NCBI GenBank assembly: GCA_963921825.1
Contig: OY997590.1
Span: forward strand, 35,605,039 to 35,669,038
Length of the DNA stretch: 64,000 nucleotides
Reading direction: 5' to 3'
Origin: Erodium maritimum
Lineage: Eukaryota > Streptophyta > Magnoliopsida > Geraniales > Geraniaceae
In this document: positions 1 through 11,680 of the stretch, in pieces
Numbering within the stretch: the first letter of the stretch is position 1
Layout: each line of letters begins with the position of its first letter
Position numbers and translations under genes: made by a program
Notes under the pieces: generated by a model
What the model saw: only the letters and a program-made list of their open reading frames with translations
What the model was told of the DNA's origin: nothing
Database searches by the model: none

Positions 1-84
1 CAAAATGATCAATTTGTCAAAAACCCAGAAACCCAAAACCGCACACAAGCACAGATTCAACTTAAGATAAAAGACGAGATGTAC

Positions 85-280
85 CTCGTACTCGACCTTG
101 TGCTTTTCAGAGTCCTCGAGAGGAACGTAGTACTTGGCAAGGCGGGTCTTCCCTTGCCTGTTCTGTAAAAGTATGAATCGGATCTGACAAACCAAACACC
201 AAACAAGAAGAGCTTCAGCTTAAATCATCACGAAAAACAGATATCCAGTGCCGAAAATGCAATGGGTAAATACCCACCAT
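85..280 (-). CDS. AP2S: AP-2 complex subunit sigma (clathrin adaptor), first two exons
   Basis: Small sigma subunit of the AP-2 adaptor that links cargo to clathrin at the plasma membrane during endocytosis. On the minus strand, 183-85 translates without interruption into 33 residues beginning [19 protein letters not shown] and ending HKVEYE. This is the strongly conserved start of AP-2 sigma (longin-like fold, family length about 142 residues). The initiator ATG stands alone at 280-278 and is followed at once by a GT donor; the intron (277-184) ends in TTGTCAG just before the ATC codon. The exon closes with GAG before a GTACAT donor at 84. Both junctions are phase 0 and I see no defect. The rest of the gene lies beyond the left edge. 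The 33-residue exon is recognised with high confidence; the one-codon first exon is inferred from frame and splice signals. Confidence 0.9.
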
Positions 281-739
281 TGTTGAGAATAATATTGGAA
301 AGGATCGAGAAATTCAGATTTTCTTTGCACCGATGGATCGAAATGAGGCTTGCCTGTCTACGGGTTGAAACTCTGAAATCTGGAAAGAGAACAGAGAATT
401 TTCCCCGAGAAAAGAATATCCTATCGTGTGATATATGCACACCGAAAAATCGTGTGCGATTTTATTACGTTGTAAAGAAAGATGCATAATTTGCTTATTT
501 TCCTTACGTTGACTGAATCTGACGGCTAATATGATCCGCAAGTAAATAATTTCTTCATGTACATTAATGGGGTAAACTTCAAAAAGGATCGTACAAGTAT
601 GCGGGTTTATCACTTACATATATATAGATATAAAAGCGGTTTATCCGACTTCTTTATCTTTTTAAAAATTATCACCGTTTGATTTTCTGTTTTTTTAAAC
701 AATCCTTCCTTCATTACTCAACGATGATCATTAGACAAA
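281..739 (-). promoter_or_regulatory. 5' leader and upstream region of AP2S
   Basis: Holds the 5' untranslated leader and presumed promoter of the AP-2 sigma gene, read leftward. The first 70 bases next to the ATG are pyrimidine-rich, as plant leaders often are. I see no convincing TATA box at a fixed distance and no other gene. Short ORFs here have no recognisable domains. Confidence 0.4.
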
Positions 740-2747
740 ATACAAACAAGTGTTTCAGGGGGAAAACTCTGACCATGTAGGGACAGACATAAAAAACAGT
801 AGTTTTGGCAAGTCAGTGGGTGCATCGTTCGCTGACCTCTTGACAAAAACGTGTTGAGCATCCTCGATACAATCTAAAAGATGTTTACAATCTTGAATAA
901 CCCCCCTCCCAAAGGGGTAGTAAGCACTATGTCTCCCACGATTAGGTTGACCACCACTTGGGCATCCGAATAAATAGCAATTCTTGGTCTGTTGGACTCT
1001 TTTGTCCATCAGAGCGCTTTTCTGATTACAATAGACTCAATTACTGGGGTGGATAGACTCCCATGTAAAATATCATTTTGGCCTTCTAAGACTGATCTCG
1101 TCCCTGCACAGAAAAGCTCGTCCCAATTTATTTTCATTGTGGAAAATGGCCTCACTGATGTGGATTGTGAACCATATTGACTGGGATTGTTGAGAGGTTG
1201 AAGGTGGTGGTGGCGGTGGACTTACCCCCGAAATGGGAGATTTTGTGTTTGCTGCTTTCCAATACTGAAAGTGAATCTTTGTAGCAATGGTCATTGATGT
1301 CTGGATAAGATCTTCATCATTCTAGATGAAGCCGTTTCTTTTCTTCCACACATTCCAAATTCACATAAGCATTTTAGACTTTGATTCCTTCCCTTGCAAG
1401 TTAAGGACCTTTTCCCACCGTTCCCGAAAATTCATCCCGAGAGAGTGAAGAATGGGAAGATCTGAAAGTACCCTGCATTCCCGTGAAAACGGACAATGAA
1501 AAAGAAGGTGTGGCATATACTCTGCTGCCGTCATACATATAGGACATAACGGGGAAGTGGAACACATCTGGTAATTAAGTTAGCTGCTACTTGGAGTGAA
1601 TCGGTAAGACATCCCCATAGAAAGATCTTGACCCGGGGTGGGGCTTGTACATTCCAAGTGTCCGTCCAGAAGGATTCTAGAGGAGTTTGAAGCCATTACC
1701 CCTTCATGAATTGGAGCGTACGATATCCTGATAGTAAAGACCTTTTTCATCCTCCTTCTAGTACCATGCGTCGTTGACCCGGGATGTGGATAAAGGGATG
1801 GTGAGTATTACCTCTTGGTCCAATCTTGTAAAGTTACCCTGAATCTTCTCCTTGTTCCACTTCCTTTATCTTGGGATGAAGAGGGAAACCACACAATTAC
1901 TAGTTAAATCATCTGTCACCGTTTGCACCCACGGGTCCCTCCTTGTTAACCATGGGTCCCCCAAAACCTTTATTGTTGTCCCTGGCCCAATGGCTCTTTG
2001 AGCTCCATGAGTAAGCATAGAATGAGTAGCCTGGATGCTAGTCCAGAGGAAACTAGGGTTATTTCCTTTTCCAGCCCTCAAGAAATCCCCATCTGGAAAA
2101 TATCTTGCTTTGAAAATCCTAGACACCAAAGCAATCGGCTCCGTAAGGAATTTCCATCCCATTCACCCTAAAAGAGCCATGTTGAAATCTATTAAATTAC
2201 GGAATCTCATTCCTCCCTTTGCCTTTGGGACACAAAGCCTTTTCCAATCTTTCCAGATTATTAGGCGTTGAGATCTAGATGATCCCGCCTACTAGAATCT
2301 AGCCAAAGCCACATGAATGGTTGAGATAAGCGATTGAGGTAGAAGGAATACCCCCATTGTGTAGTCCGGAAGTGCCGTGAGGACAGCTTTGATAAAAATT
2401 TCCTTCCCCCTGGGATAGAAGTTGATTGTCCCAAGTACCAATTCTAGATAAAACCTTATCCGCAATGAATTGAAGGGCGGTGGTTTTATTCCTTTCAATG
2501 AGGTTAGGACCCCCAAATAAGTAGATGCCTCTGATATCTTCTGTATATCAGTAGTGGTACAACACGCATGTCTAACCTCTATCGGGGTGTTGGAGCTAAA
2601 GAAGATTGAGCTCTTATCTCTATTTATTTGTTGACCCGATATGACCCCAAAACTTTGAAAAAGACCCTGTAAAACCATGGTGTCCCGTATGTCTGCACGA
2701 CAACAAAAATAAATAGAAATCATATTTTTATAATTAACCTCAAACAT
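740..2747 (-). mobile_element. L1-type LINE remnant (RT C-terminus, zf-RVT, RNase H)
   Basis: Three domain blocks follow each other on the minus strand in normal plant-LINE order. The end of the reverse transcriptase (2747-2292) shows GQQINRDKSSIFF and the linker after the catalytic core. The downstream region at 2162-1866 shows KARYFPDGDF and GDPWL. The zf-RVT zinc-binding block (1567-1361) shows CPIC and LLFHCPFSREC. An RNase H-like tail (about 1180-755) shows VIQDCKHLLD and FVKRSAN. The blocks lie in separate frames, so the copy is broken at least three times. The endonuclease and the N-terminal RT are absent, as expected of a 5'-truncated copy. The exact left (poly-A) end is unclear. Confidence 0.85.
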
Positions 2748-2800
2748 CTTTTTAAATTTTCACGGCGTTCCCACCATATTAAAAATAAATAGAAATCATT
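2704..2800. repeat. Short direct repeat at the LINE 5' edge
   Basis: The 18-base string AAAAATAAATAGAAATCA occurs twice, about 76 bases apart, at the upstream edge of the LINE remnant. It may mark a local duplication made during insertion or repair. Confidence 0.4.
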
Positions 2801-3027
2801 AAAAAAATCTAATTATGTTTTATGTCATATGACTTACTCTCCCGATTTCCTATTAAACTCAATTTGAAAATTCCGTTTTCAAAATCCTTCAGAAAATCAC
2901 ATAGGTAAAAAGTATATGAGTGCATAATTTTAAGTTATTATATAATGTTAACACTCATGTGTAGATCATATGATATAAAATTTTGATGGGGGCAGGCGAA
3001 AAGTATATAAGAGAAGTAATTTATTTA

Positions 3028-3357
3028 TGTTGTGAGGTGGCAAGTAAAATGCCACATGTGGCCACCACAATTACTATGCCACCACTAATTGCATGTTAGT
3101 AGACTATGTGGCAATGTCTCATGTGTTTTATTCTCCTATAAATAGAGGTGTCAACCCCTTGTATTAGATCATCTATGAACACATTACCACTCAATACAAT
3201 ACATCTTGTAAGACACTCTCTTGAATAGAAGTTCTCTCTACCCTTAATCTCCAAGTGTTATTTCTTGTCTTACTTGGTAACCAAGCCGTAGACACCAACC
3301 TTCTTATTATTCTTAGGTCATTGGTGTTGGTTCCGATCAAACTTGATTATTACAACA
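3028..3357 (+). mobile_element. Small solo LTR, probably copia-type
   Basis: A 330-base stretch begins TGTTGTGAGG and ends ACAACA. It is flanked by ATTTA and ACTTA, which agree at four of five bases. Inside is a TATAAATAG box near 3137, as in plant LTR promoters, and inverted GTGGCA/TGCCAC units near the left end. No internal region or second LTR is seen. Called a solo LTR fossil from TG...CA ends, the TATA box and the near-match target duplication; the family assignment is weak. Confidence 0.5.
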
Positions 3358-4105
3358 ACTTATGGAATATGTACTCCGACGTTATATGTATAAAATTTTA
3401 CTTTGAGATTTTTTATTGTTGGGAGAAGTACACATACATGTAATTGATTCTAGTTATTATAACGGAGGAAGATTAACATTAAAACGCAATTGATTCCTCA
3501 ATGCCATAGATGGGAGCAAGATCACATTCTCCATTGCTGAATGGATTCGTGAACCCCTTGTCTGCATCAAGAAATTTTCGACAAATAAGCCTTGGTTGCT
3601 TCTCCAACTGCAGAAGTGACTATTGTGTACTGTAATTTCGGTTGCTTTTCCTTTTATTTACTTCATGCTTTCCTACTTCATTTCTTTGTAATCGATCTTC
3701 ATGATCTGAACATTGGATTTCTGTAATCAGGCTGCAATTGCAACATCGGCATCTCCCTTCCTTTGGGGCTGCTGGATTATAAAAACCTCGCTAATAAAAA
3801 AACATTAAATTGGTGGATTGTTTATGGGTGGAGCGACCCTTTCTCTTACATATGCTAAATTAGAAAGCCCTCCCTCAAACCGAATGTCTCAACCCATGAG
3901 ACAAATAAGAGAAGGGAAAAGAGACGTGAACTTCAAAGTTCGTATACATACGACACATAGTTAGAAATAAAATAGTAAACCAAATATAGATGGTACTGAA
4001 CTGGACGCCAAGTAAGGAAGCTGCTACTGATGCTTATATTTCTTGCTCCTCCCTTTTGTGTATTCACTTCAACCTAACCCATCACTCCAACTCTAAAGCC
4101 CTCTC
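3358..4105 (+). other. Upstream region of the WEB-family pseudogene
   Basis: No recognisable gene. A short reading frame starting near 3509 has no family I recognise. The stretch leads into a strong TATA box at 4106 and is taken as the promoter side of the WEB gene. Confidence 0.35.
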
Positions 4106-4118
4106 TATATATATATAA
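4106..4118 (+). promoter_or_regulatory. TATA box of the WEB-family gene
   Basis: TATATATATATAA lies 28 bases before the ATG at 4146, after a CT-rich run. If transcription starts about 30 bases downstream, as in most plant TATA promoters, the leader is only a few bases long, unless the true start lies upstream. Confidence 0.5.
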
Positions 4119-4145
4119 GTTTGTCATTTTACAAGGTACAAAAAC

Positions 4146-4290
4146 ATGGAAGGTGAAGATGGAATGATGATGAAGATGAAGAGGGCTGAGATTGATATCG
4201 GTGCTCCTTTCCACTCCTAAAGAGGTCGTGTCCTTGTTCGGCGACAAGCTTCTTGCTGCCCATGTTTACCACCCAAATAAACCCCAACAT
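4146..4290 (+). pseudogene. WEB-family (DUF827) protein, exon 1 of a fragmented pseudogene
   Basis: WEB-family proteins are plant coiled-coil proteins; WEB1 and PMI2 act in chloroplast photorelocation movement, most others are uncharacterised. The ATG at 4146 gives an acidic and basic lead followed by RAEIDIGAPFHS. After a one-base frame shift at about 4218, where an in-frame TAA appears, KEVVSLFGDKLLAAHVY follows. Together these match the family's diagnostic N-terminus (an EIDT.APF.SVKEA..LFG pattern). A GT donor at 4291 falls in phase 0, matching the phase of the acceptor at 35758. The frame break, and further breaks in the later pieces, mark it as a pseudogene. It shares gene and orientation with the pieces at 35759, 40413 and 42306. 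Confidence 0.75.
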
Positions 4291-4410
4291 GTATTTGAGT
4301 TTGACCTAGTCTAGAATTCTAATCTTAGATATATGCTTCCTTTGTCACCTTTCGTAACCGTCTTTGATCCGTATACAAGAGTATTTAGAGCATTAAAGCA
4401 CGACCTGTAA

Positions 4411-5319
4411 TTTTTTTTGAAACGGGTAACCGGGGAAGTGCATTACTGTAAATAAGTAACCAAACAAGATAGGGAGTAGCCGCCCAGGGTTCCAGATATT
4501 TGTCCAGGCCGACCGTAGCAAGTTCAGTGCTCATGGACCCATAAATATAGCCTACTTGATATCGTAGACAAAACCTTAGGACATCCCCTTACCAACGTCT
4601 CAAAACAACGAGACATAAAATGAAAAATCCTACCCAAAACAGAAAATAAATTGTTCCAACAGTAAAACATAGAAACGTAAAGCAAACGATAATACTGAGC
4701 TGTTGTTGCAGGCTTCCCGAGACCTCTCAGCACTGTCTGTCCCGGGTCTGTAGGTATAGGCCAGCATCGACCACACCCACCCCTGCCGGGTCGGATCATT
4801 CCAGCATAGGAGGCTGTCCTACCTCCGCCTAGTCCTCCTCTGTGGTGTCCGACTTGTTGAGTTCTAGTGGGAGACTCGGAAGATCAAGCATCTTCTTCGT
4901 CCCAGGAGGTCGAGCATACAAAAGCCCGCTCCTTGTCTTCAAGCTTGATTTCTTTGCCCTCCCCCGAATGGGGCCTGCTTCCCCGGATGCCTCCTTGGGG
5001 TCTTTCTCCTTCCCTGCCCGAATACCTAGGGCAACTGCAGGTCCATCTAGCATGGGAGGACTCCCAGCAGAGTGGACGTTAGCCAGGTTGTTAGGCTTTG
5101 CAAACCCAGACGGCCCTCCACAAGCTCTTAGTGGTCTTCCATGCATAATATTGCACATCCCTTCTGGCGTAGTCTTAGCCAGATTGTCAAACTTCGACGA
5201 ACAATCTGCACCGGATACTGCATCCCCAATTGAGACCTCCCTGGACCGAATAATAGCATTCAGAGAGAGCCCAGTCAGGAGATCATCAACTACCGATGGT
5301 TCCACGGGAGGGGATGGGT
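4411..5319 (-). mobile_element. LINE-like retroposon remnant, downstream part
   Basis: Begins on the plus strand with a run of T (4411-4418), the complement of a poly-A tail, so the element reads leftward. A 158-codon minus-strand frame (5305-4829) is rich in Gly, Pro, Ser and Lys and resembles the low-complexity C-terminal part of plant LINE ORF1 proteins, but has no motif I can name. The hAT at 5328 separates it from related-looking sequence at 6550-6648. The family assignment rests on the tail and composition only. It could be some other retroposon. Confidence 0.35.
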
Positions 5320-5327
5320 GTCACACC
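5320..5327. repeat. 8-bp target duplication of the hAT element, left copy
   Basis: GTCACACC is repeated exactly at 6542-6549, on the other side of the hAT element. Eight-base duplications are the hallmark of hAT insertions. Confidence 0.9.
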
Positions 5328-6541
5328 TAGGGATGACAATGGGGCGGGGGTGGGGCGGGGACCCCAGTCCCCGTCCCGTCCCGCTTCCCCGCAACTCGCC
5401 CCGTCCCCGCCCCATCCCCGCGTTGACTACGTGTTGACCCCGCCCCACGGGGACCACGCGGGGACGAGGCGGGGAACGGGCATTTTATTCCCCGTCCTAT
5501 TCTCGCCCGTGGGGGATTTTATTCCATACCCCGTTCCCGTCCCATTCTCATCACCCGAAAAAATACACATTGGAAATGACAATTCTCAATCTATAATTTT
5601 AAAAAATATGCATAGTCAATCTATAATTTTAAAACAACATACATATAAAATAAACATCATATAAAAATGAAATCATAGTTTACACATAATAGAAAATGTC
5701 TTAACGAAATATCTTATAACATAAAACTTAGAGTTCTCAACTTAACTTCATAATAGTACAAATAGAATCATCACGTTGGAAATTTTAACTTTAACTTGTT
5801 ATTCCAACTTTTAAGATATTTGAGTTGTTTTTTTATAGATGATGATTTTATTGATTGGCTTTGTAATAAAGAGAATTACAAAGCCAAGGTTAAAAAAACC
5901 TCAATAACCTTCAAAAGACAAAACCAACAGGAAAATTAATTCCTACGAGAATGGAGAATACACTGAGAAGGAAAAGCTGGCCAAACGGAGAGGCTAACAT
6001 CCTCCCTAAGATCTCCCGTCATCTTATAAATGCTGAAAGAGTGAAGCTGAAGTTTGTTGTGATTAGAATTTATATCAATATCAAATCATAATCACAACTC
6101 AAATATCTAAACAAGTTAAACTTAATATTTCCAAAAACATACAGTGTTCTAAATACAATTTCATAGATAAAAGCTATAAACTTTATCACGGTATCAAACA
6201 AGATTAAATTTTGTATTAGCATGTTCTGTAAACAAAGAAAAGAACATTGCTTTATTTCTACAAACATGACCACACAACAAAAGTTTAAACATGGGAAAAT
6301 GTTCTTAGACAAATTTATTGTTATTATTATTATTATATATAAATTATAATACTTTATTGTAAAATAATGGTGCGGGGTGCGGGGCGGGGAGTTCTTGCCC
6401 CATCCCCGCCCCGCGCCCCGCCAAAATCCCCGTTTATCGCCCCGTACCCCGCCCCGCTTAAAAACTCCCCGTCCCAAATCCGACCCGCGCAGGGCGGGGA
6501 TGGGGATCCCCGTCGGGGGGCGGGGCGTTTTGCCATCCATA
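5328..6541. mobile_element. Non-autonomous hAT element with G-rich ends
   Basis: 1,214 bases bounded by exact 8-base duplications GTCACACC. The ends are imperfect inverted repeats, TAGGGATGACAA at the left against TATGGATGGCAA read inward from the right. About 170 bases next to each end are packed with GGGGCGGGG-type units in inverted arrangement. The AT-rich middle holds no transposase and includes an 11-base-stem hairpin near 5859-5887 and inverted AGATATTTGAGTTG units at 5815 and 6095. hAT identity comes from the 8-base duplication and terminal repeats. The G-rich arms may serve as transposase-binding repeats, which is inference. It must have been moved by a transposase encoded elsewhere. 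Confidence 0.85.
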
Positions 6542-6549
6542 GTCACACC
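6542..6549. repeat. 8-bp target duplication of the hAT element, right copy
   Basis: Exact second copy of GTCACACC, directly after the terminal CCATCCATA of the hAT element. Confidence 0.9.
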
Positions 6550-6648
6550 GTCTTCAGCAATCGATCCACGTCCAGTTTACGCGGTACCAGGATGGATGTG
6601 TCATACCGGACCTCCTCCCGTCCTATCCCAGGCAGATGGGTCATGCAC

Positions 6649-9600
6649 TGTAAAACTCGCTTTGTTTACAAGGGGTACTTTTTCGCAATTGGAAACATTA
6701 GGGTGAAAAATTGCAACTGGTGTTTTTCAAAAAAAAAGGAAAAAAAGGGGGTAGAAAGAGCTGGACCGGACTGGGCCAGACCCGATCAGCTACCCGGTTA
6801 AGTCTGCGAGCCCCTCCTCTCTCTTTGGGCTGACCAGAAGCCCAAATTTACGAGCCCGCCCGTCCTAGGCCCAAGCCCAGGCATGGCTCCCAAGTATAAA
6901 ATGCTGAAAATTAGGGTTTTCACTCAGTTTTCGTTGCATCAGTGCCGTTTCTCCTTGCCTTCGAACCTGACCCTCTCCCTTCTCTCCTTCATCGCATCTC
7001 CGGCCGCCCAGCTCGATCCCGACCTCTTTCTCACCACCTTCATCCAGCCACGACAACCACCTCCCTCCCTTCTTCTCCGGCTCGAGCCACCGCCCTCTCT
7101 CCTCCCGCTTCGTCTCCGACCACACGCGGAGCCGCCCGATCTCCTCCCCTCACGGCCAACGCCTCCGCCCTCACCTCGTTAGTAACGACTCGCCACCGTC
7201 TCCTTTTCCCCCCGTCTTACTCTTCTGCGTTGAAACCCGACCCCGCCGGTACCATCCTCTTCCCCAACGTCGCCGACGCTCGTCAGATCCGGCGAGTTAT
7301 AGCCGGATTCGTCTGGATCTGAGGAGAAATCCTCAGCCACACCTGCCGTGCCTCACCCAGCTCCGCCGCCATCCTCTTTTACCCCTACGCTGAGTCGCAA
7401 CCACCGTGTTGACTGGTCGCCGGCATCTCCGCTGGTGACCGGTCGTATTTCGGACCCCAACTCTCTCTCTCTCTCTCTCTCCTTCTTCTTTCTATTTTCT
7501 GAGTTTCTTTTCGAATCGGGATAGTTTTTGAAATGGAAACCTTATGAAGCTGGATAGAGTTGATCGGAAAACACTGTAGATCTGGACGTGTTGGAAATTT
7601 TTTTGGAACAGAAATGTTAAAGAAAATCATTTTCAAAAGGAAAGTAAAGCAGAATCTAAAAGGGGAGTAAACTGAAACAAAATCAGTTTTAAAACAAAAA
7701 GGGGATTATTTTGAAAAGGACGAGAAAGTTGCACCGTGAACAAATCTGATGAACGATTTTTGGGAAACGTGGATCGACTAAACCGAACAGTTAATCGGAC
7801 TCGGAATGGACTAAAAGTGGAACGATGAACCGGACCTCGGGAACCGTGCCACGAAACCCGTACCTCAGGAATCGTGTCTCGAGATTCCTGCCCCGGGTTC
7901 GGTGCTCGGGGTTCGGGTGCTCGAACTCGATTCGTCGTAATCCCGCTTTTATCCCGTTCAAATTAAAAAGGGAAACGTGTCGTTTTTATTTTGTACAACA
8001 CCTGTTCTGATAGTAATTTTTAACTGTTAAAAACCCAGAGCTCGAACTTCGCCCAAGAAGACGAAGATCAATCCGGAACCCGTGTGAAGAATGGAGTAAG
8101 GGCAAACCGTCTTTTCAGCAAGGTATTTAGAGGAAGACCGCAAGGTAGGGAAAGTCTTACTTTCTTAATTAACGCTTAGTATGCATGATTAGGATAATAA
8201 AATCGGAAAGGTTCTAGAATTGCCTATAGGATGCGAATAACTAGAATAATCGTACTTCAATTACTAATAAATGGATGAGTCTAGTATGCATGCTTAGGAT
8301 GATGACGATTAGTGAAGCTTGCTTTCAATACTTGGGATTGATTTACTGGTAGAGAGGTTGTGAAGAGCTTTCGGATTAGTTGTGTGCTAGGTTCACATGC
8401 TTGATTGCTAGTTACTAGGTTAACTTAAGAGTCTAATGAAACTAGATTAGCTTGTATGATTGAATACTTAATTGATCGTTCACACGATGATTGATTGGTT
8501 GAATGCGTACTTGGTTGATTGAGTGTTTGTGTTGATATAATTGCTGATTGAACGGATGATCGAGTATGACTGGTTGTGCCATGGGGTACAACCAGGTGAT
8601 CGACGTACCGCTGGTTTGTGACAGGTAAGTATACGGTAAGTGTGGAACGGTGTTGGATGTCTTCGCTGTGCTGAAAGTGTGTTTCGATGAGTGTTGATTG
8701 ATGGATGAATGTTTATGCTTGCTCCCTTTATTCTTATTCTTATTCTTGAAATGTATGTTTGGTTGTTTGTTTGTGTGTTTGGTTCGGTACTACACCGGGG
8801 GGGGGGGGGGGGGGGGTAATCCGGTGCCGTTGTGGTGGTTGGAGTTTGACAGAGACAGTGATTATTGAGTGGTTATTGGAGCCTGAGAGCTCGACAGATC
8901 CTACGGGATATTGAGTGATTATGGGGTGGTTATTGGAGCCTGAGAGCTCGGCAGATCCTACGGGATATTGAGTGATTATTGAGTGGATTGCTTCATGAGA
9001 GGTGGTTGCGGAGGTTTCACCCAAGGGCGTGCGTCCCAGTAGAGCACGACCTTGGTTCCCTATGATCTATGGTCCTTTGGAGGTGTTTCCGGGAATCCCG
9101 ACGATGAGCGTCCTGAGGGGATGGTTTCCGGTAGCCCCGATGTTATGTGTCTCCTCTGGACCGAGGGAAAATCTGATATGATATGGATACTCTGGTGGAT
9201 CAGAATATGGGAACCGATGTGATCCCAGAATCTATCCATGGATCGGAGGCTTGAGAAAGCGAGTGGTTGGTGTGATATTAATTACTCCCATTTATTTAAG
9301 TTATGATTCGCTATAGTATTTTCATGGAATCTTTTAAGTTACTGTATCTTTGAAAAAGCGATACTATTTCATTACACGAATTCCATGACATTTCATTGAT
9401 TAATAGAATTTACTCGTTCCCAGTTGTGTCGGTTTTCTATTTTATTATAATGCTCTCTATCTATTCTCTGGGAAGTTATCGTTATCCTTGAGAATGCGCT
9501 ATTGTTATCGTTACTTCTTATTTGTTTATTATATCTTTTGGTCTTAGGGTTTTCAATACTTTTGTGATCTCGAACTAAAACAGTTTTAATATTAAACTTG

Positions 9601-9950
9601 GAGACTAAAGTTATTTACGATTTTCCCTACTGAGCGTAAGCTCATCCCCATTTGTTTATTTATTGTGTGTACAGGTGTGATTGAGATCTGGGGAATTCGA
9701 GGCTCTGGAGCTTCCGGATGGTTTGAGGGTTGTATTAGAGATGTGTTGGTCCACATCGTTGAACCTTATTTACCTTATGTTACTTGTCAAGTTTCGACAC
9801 TATAATTAAATATATTTTTTGGATTAAATTATTGAGGTTTATTTTGGACTCGCTTTCAACTTTAAAAGAGTTTGTACAGTTTTACCACTTTTATCTCGAT
9901 TGTTCAGGTCACGTCTCGAGTCCGGCCAAAACCGGATTTGGGGCGTGACA
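6649..9950 (+). repeat. 5' LTR of element C
   Basis: About 3.3 kb. A TATAAAA box at 6895 precedes a pyrimidine-rich stretch, fitting a U3/R boundary. A (CT)n run sits near 7461, a 20-base G run at 8797-8816, and two tandem 57-base units at 8860-8973. The end GGGGCGTGACA and much of the last 2 kb resemble the solo LTR at 44425-47465 read in reverse. Confidence 0.65.
8860..8986 (+). repeat. 57-base tandem repeat in the LTR of element C
   Basis: Two full units and a partial third share the core GAGCCTGAGAGCTCG and the ending CCTACGGGATATTGAGTG. The two units differ at only a few bases. Confidence 0.8.
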
Positions 9951-10437
9951 ATTTGGTATCAGAGCCTGGTTTCATTTGAAACAGGTTGTAAATTTTGAAC
10001 TTGTTTTCAAAACCTCGGACCAACGTCAATTAGGTGGGTAGAGTTAGGGAGTCTAAGTCGTGTGCTCAGTGACGCAAGTGAAAATATTTGATGCGTAGAG
10101 TGGGAACGACACGAATCTTGATTGTCTCAATGGTTGTTTCAATTTGAACCCTTTTATTATGATGGTTACATCGCTTGATTGGGATCCTTACACTAGTGAC
10201 TGTAAAGTACAGTGATCGGTGAAGCCGAATGGTCGAGATCGGTATTGGGTTAACGAGCGGTTATTGAGCCGTTGTAAATTGGTTGTTGAGTAAATCATTT
10301 GTTCAGAACGATCGTTAATTTGAGTCTTGTGGTTTGGTGGGAATGGTATGAGTGGCTAAGCTTGTGATTTTATGAGTGATTTTGTTGAGGTGTACCCACC
10401 TTCTGATTAGAAGTCGGTAAAGTGTGCAACGATTCTG

Positions 10438-10600
10438 AGATTTTGGGGCACGAGAACCCCGTGGTATTTTGGGGCACGAGAACCCCGTGGTATTTTGAGG
10501 CACGAGAACCCGTGGTATTTTGGGGCACGAGAACCCCGTGGTATTTTGAGGCACGAGAACCCGTGGTATTTTGGGGAGCACGAGAACTCCGTACACTGAG
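10438..10600 (+). repeat. 26-27-base minisatellite in the leader of element C
   Basis: Five to six units around GGCACGAGAACCCCGTGGTA, starting near 10441. Alternating units carry TTTTGGGG or TTTTGAGG starts and four or three C's, so units of two types alternate, suggesting expansion as dimers. Confidence 0.85.
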
Positions 10601-11656
10601 AACTTCGAGGAATATGGGAACTTCAGTTATTGATTGTGTTGTATACCTTGAAGAGTATGAGAACTCTGTGTATTGATTGGGTTGTGTACCTTGTGCATTG
10701 ATTGTGTTGTGTACCTTGTGTATTGATTGTGTTGTGCACTTTGCGGAGCGTGATAACTCTAAGTATTGAATGCCTTGCGAAAGTTTAATTGGTAATTGTC
10801 GACTTGTTTAAGTGTCCACCGTTATTTAAGAATTAAAGTTGAAACTAATATTGAATTTGAAATGAACCTTCAGTTTGAAGCTGAGGCTTAAGTTAAATTT
10901 GAAATTGAGTTTGAAATGGGAAGTAAGTCGAGACAGAGATTAAGATTGAAACTAAGATCGGGTTTAGATCGGGTGAACGAACGATGCCCAGGTCGGTTGT
11001 GACATGTTGGTTAAATAATTATTGAAGGAATTGCCGTTTGGGTCGGCCGTTAATTGTTAAGTAAAACCTGAAGGGTTAAATTGACCGGGTAATAATGAGT
11101 TATTTGCTAAAACCCGCATGGGTTATTTATGGTTTTCAAGATGTTGTGTACTGAGATGTTTTGTGTGTACTAGATGAATAGAACTCGGTGTACAGGTTGT
11201 CATCTAAATGTCCCGCTTAGGCGGATGGTTAATGGAAAATACGAATAGGTCATGTCGAAATTTTTATGAAGCTGAAGTGTTTGTACTATCACGGGCTGAC
11301 TCAGAGGCGCCATTGTAGTCGAGCGTGATAGGGGGATGTCAAGTGGTTACAACGAGATTCGGGAACGCCTGAATCGGGTTGTAACGACGTGAGATCGACA
11401 CGAATGTTATAACAAAAAGGTAAGGGATGGAGATTATGGAAAATAGTTGAGGACATAAATTGTGAGATCTATCGTGTTGCAATTCTAGACCCTAGTGTTG
11501 GGAAGAGACCAATCGAGGGGTATGCTTGTTGCTTTGCGAATTGTGTGGATTGATTGAGATTGTTCCTCCTATGGGAGTTGATTGATTTGATTGAACACCG
11601 TTGATTGTTGTTGTGAGACGCACTAAGTTGCGGCTTTTTCTGCCTATATATAAAGT

Positions 11657-11680
11657 ATTATATATATATATATATATATC
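11657..11680. repeat. (TA)n microsatellite
   Basis: An uninterrupted TA run of about ten units in the leader of element C. Confidence 0.8.

Noticed and set aside
3509-3640. A 40-codon plus-strand frame followed by an intron-like acceptor near 3731
   Set aside because: No recognised family and only weak splice logic. It could be a gene relic but cannot be supported.
4842-5330. A 162-codon plus-strand frame overlapping the LINE-like remnant
   Set aside because: Opposite to the frame that fits the retroposon; composition only, no domain.
6367-6801. Long frames through the G-rich hAT end
   Set aside because: Open because of extreme GC content and repeats; no protein likeness.
9954-9966. tRNA-like sequence TGGTATCAGAGCC
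   Set aside because: It is the primer-binding site complementary to initiator tRNA-Met, not a tRNA gene. The same holds at 16017 and 27263.
10315-10596. A frame with repeated VLVPQNTTGFSCPKIPR
   Set aside because: Only the translation of the minisatellite, not a repeat protein.
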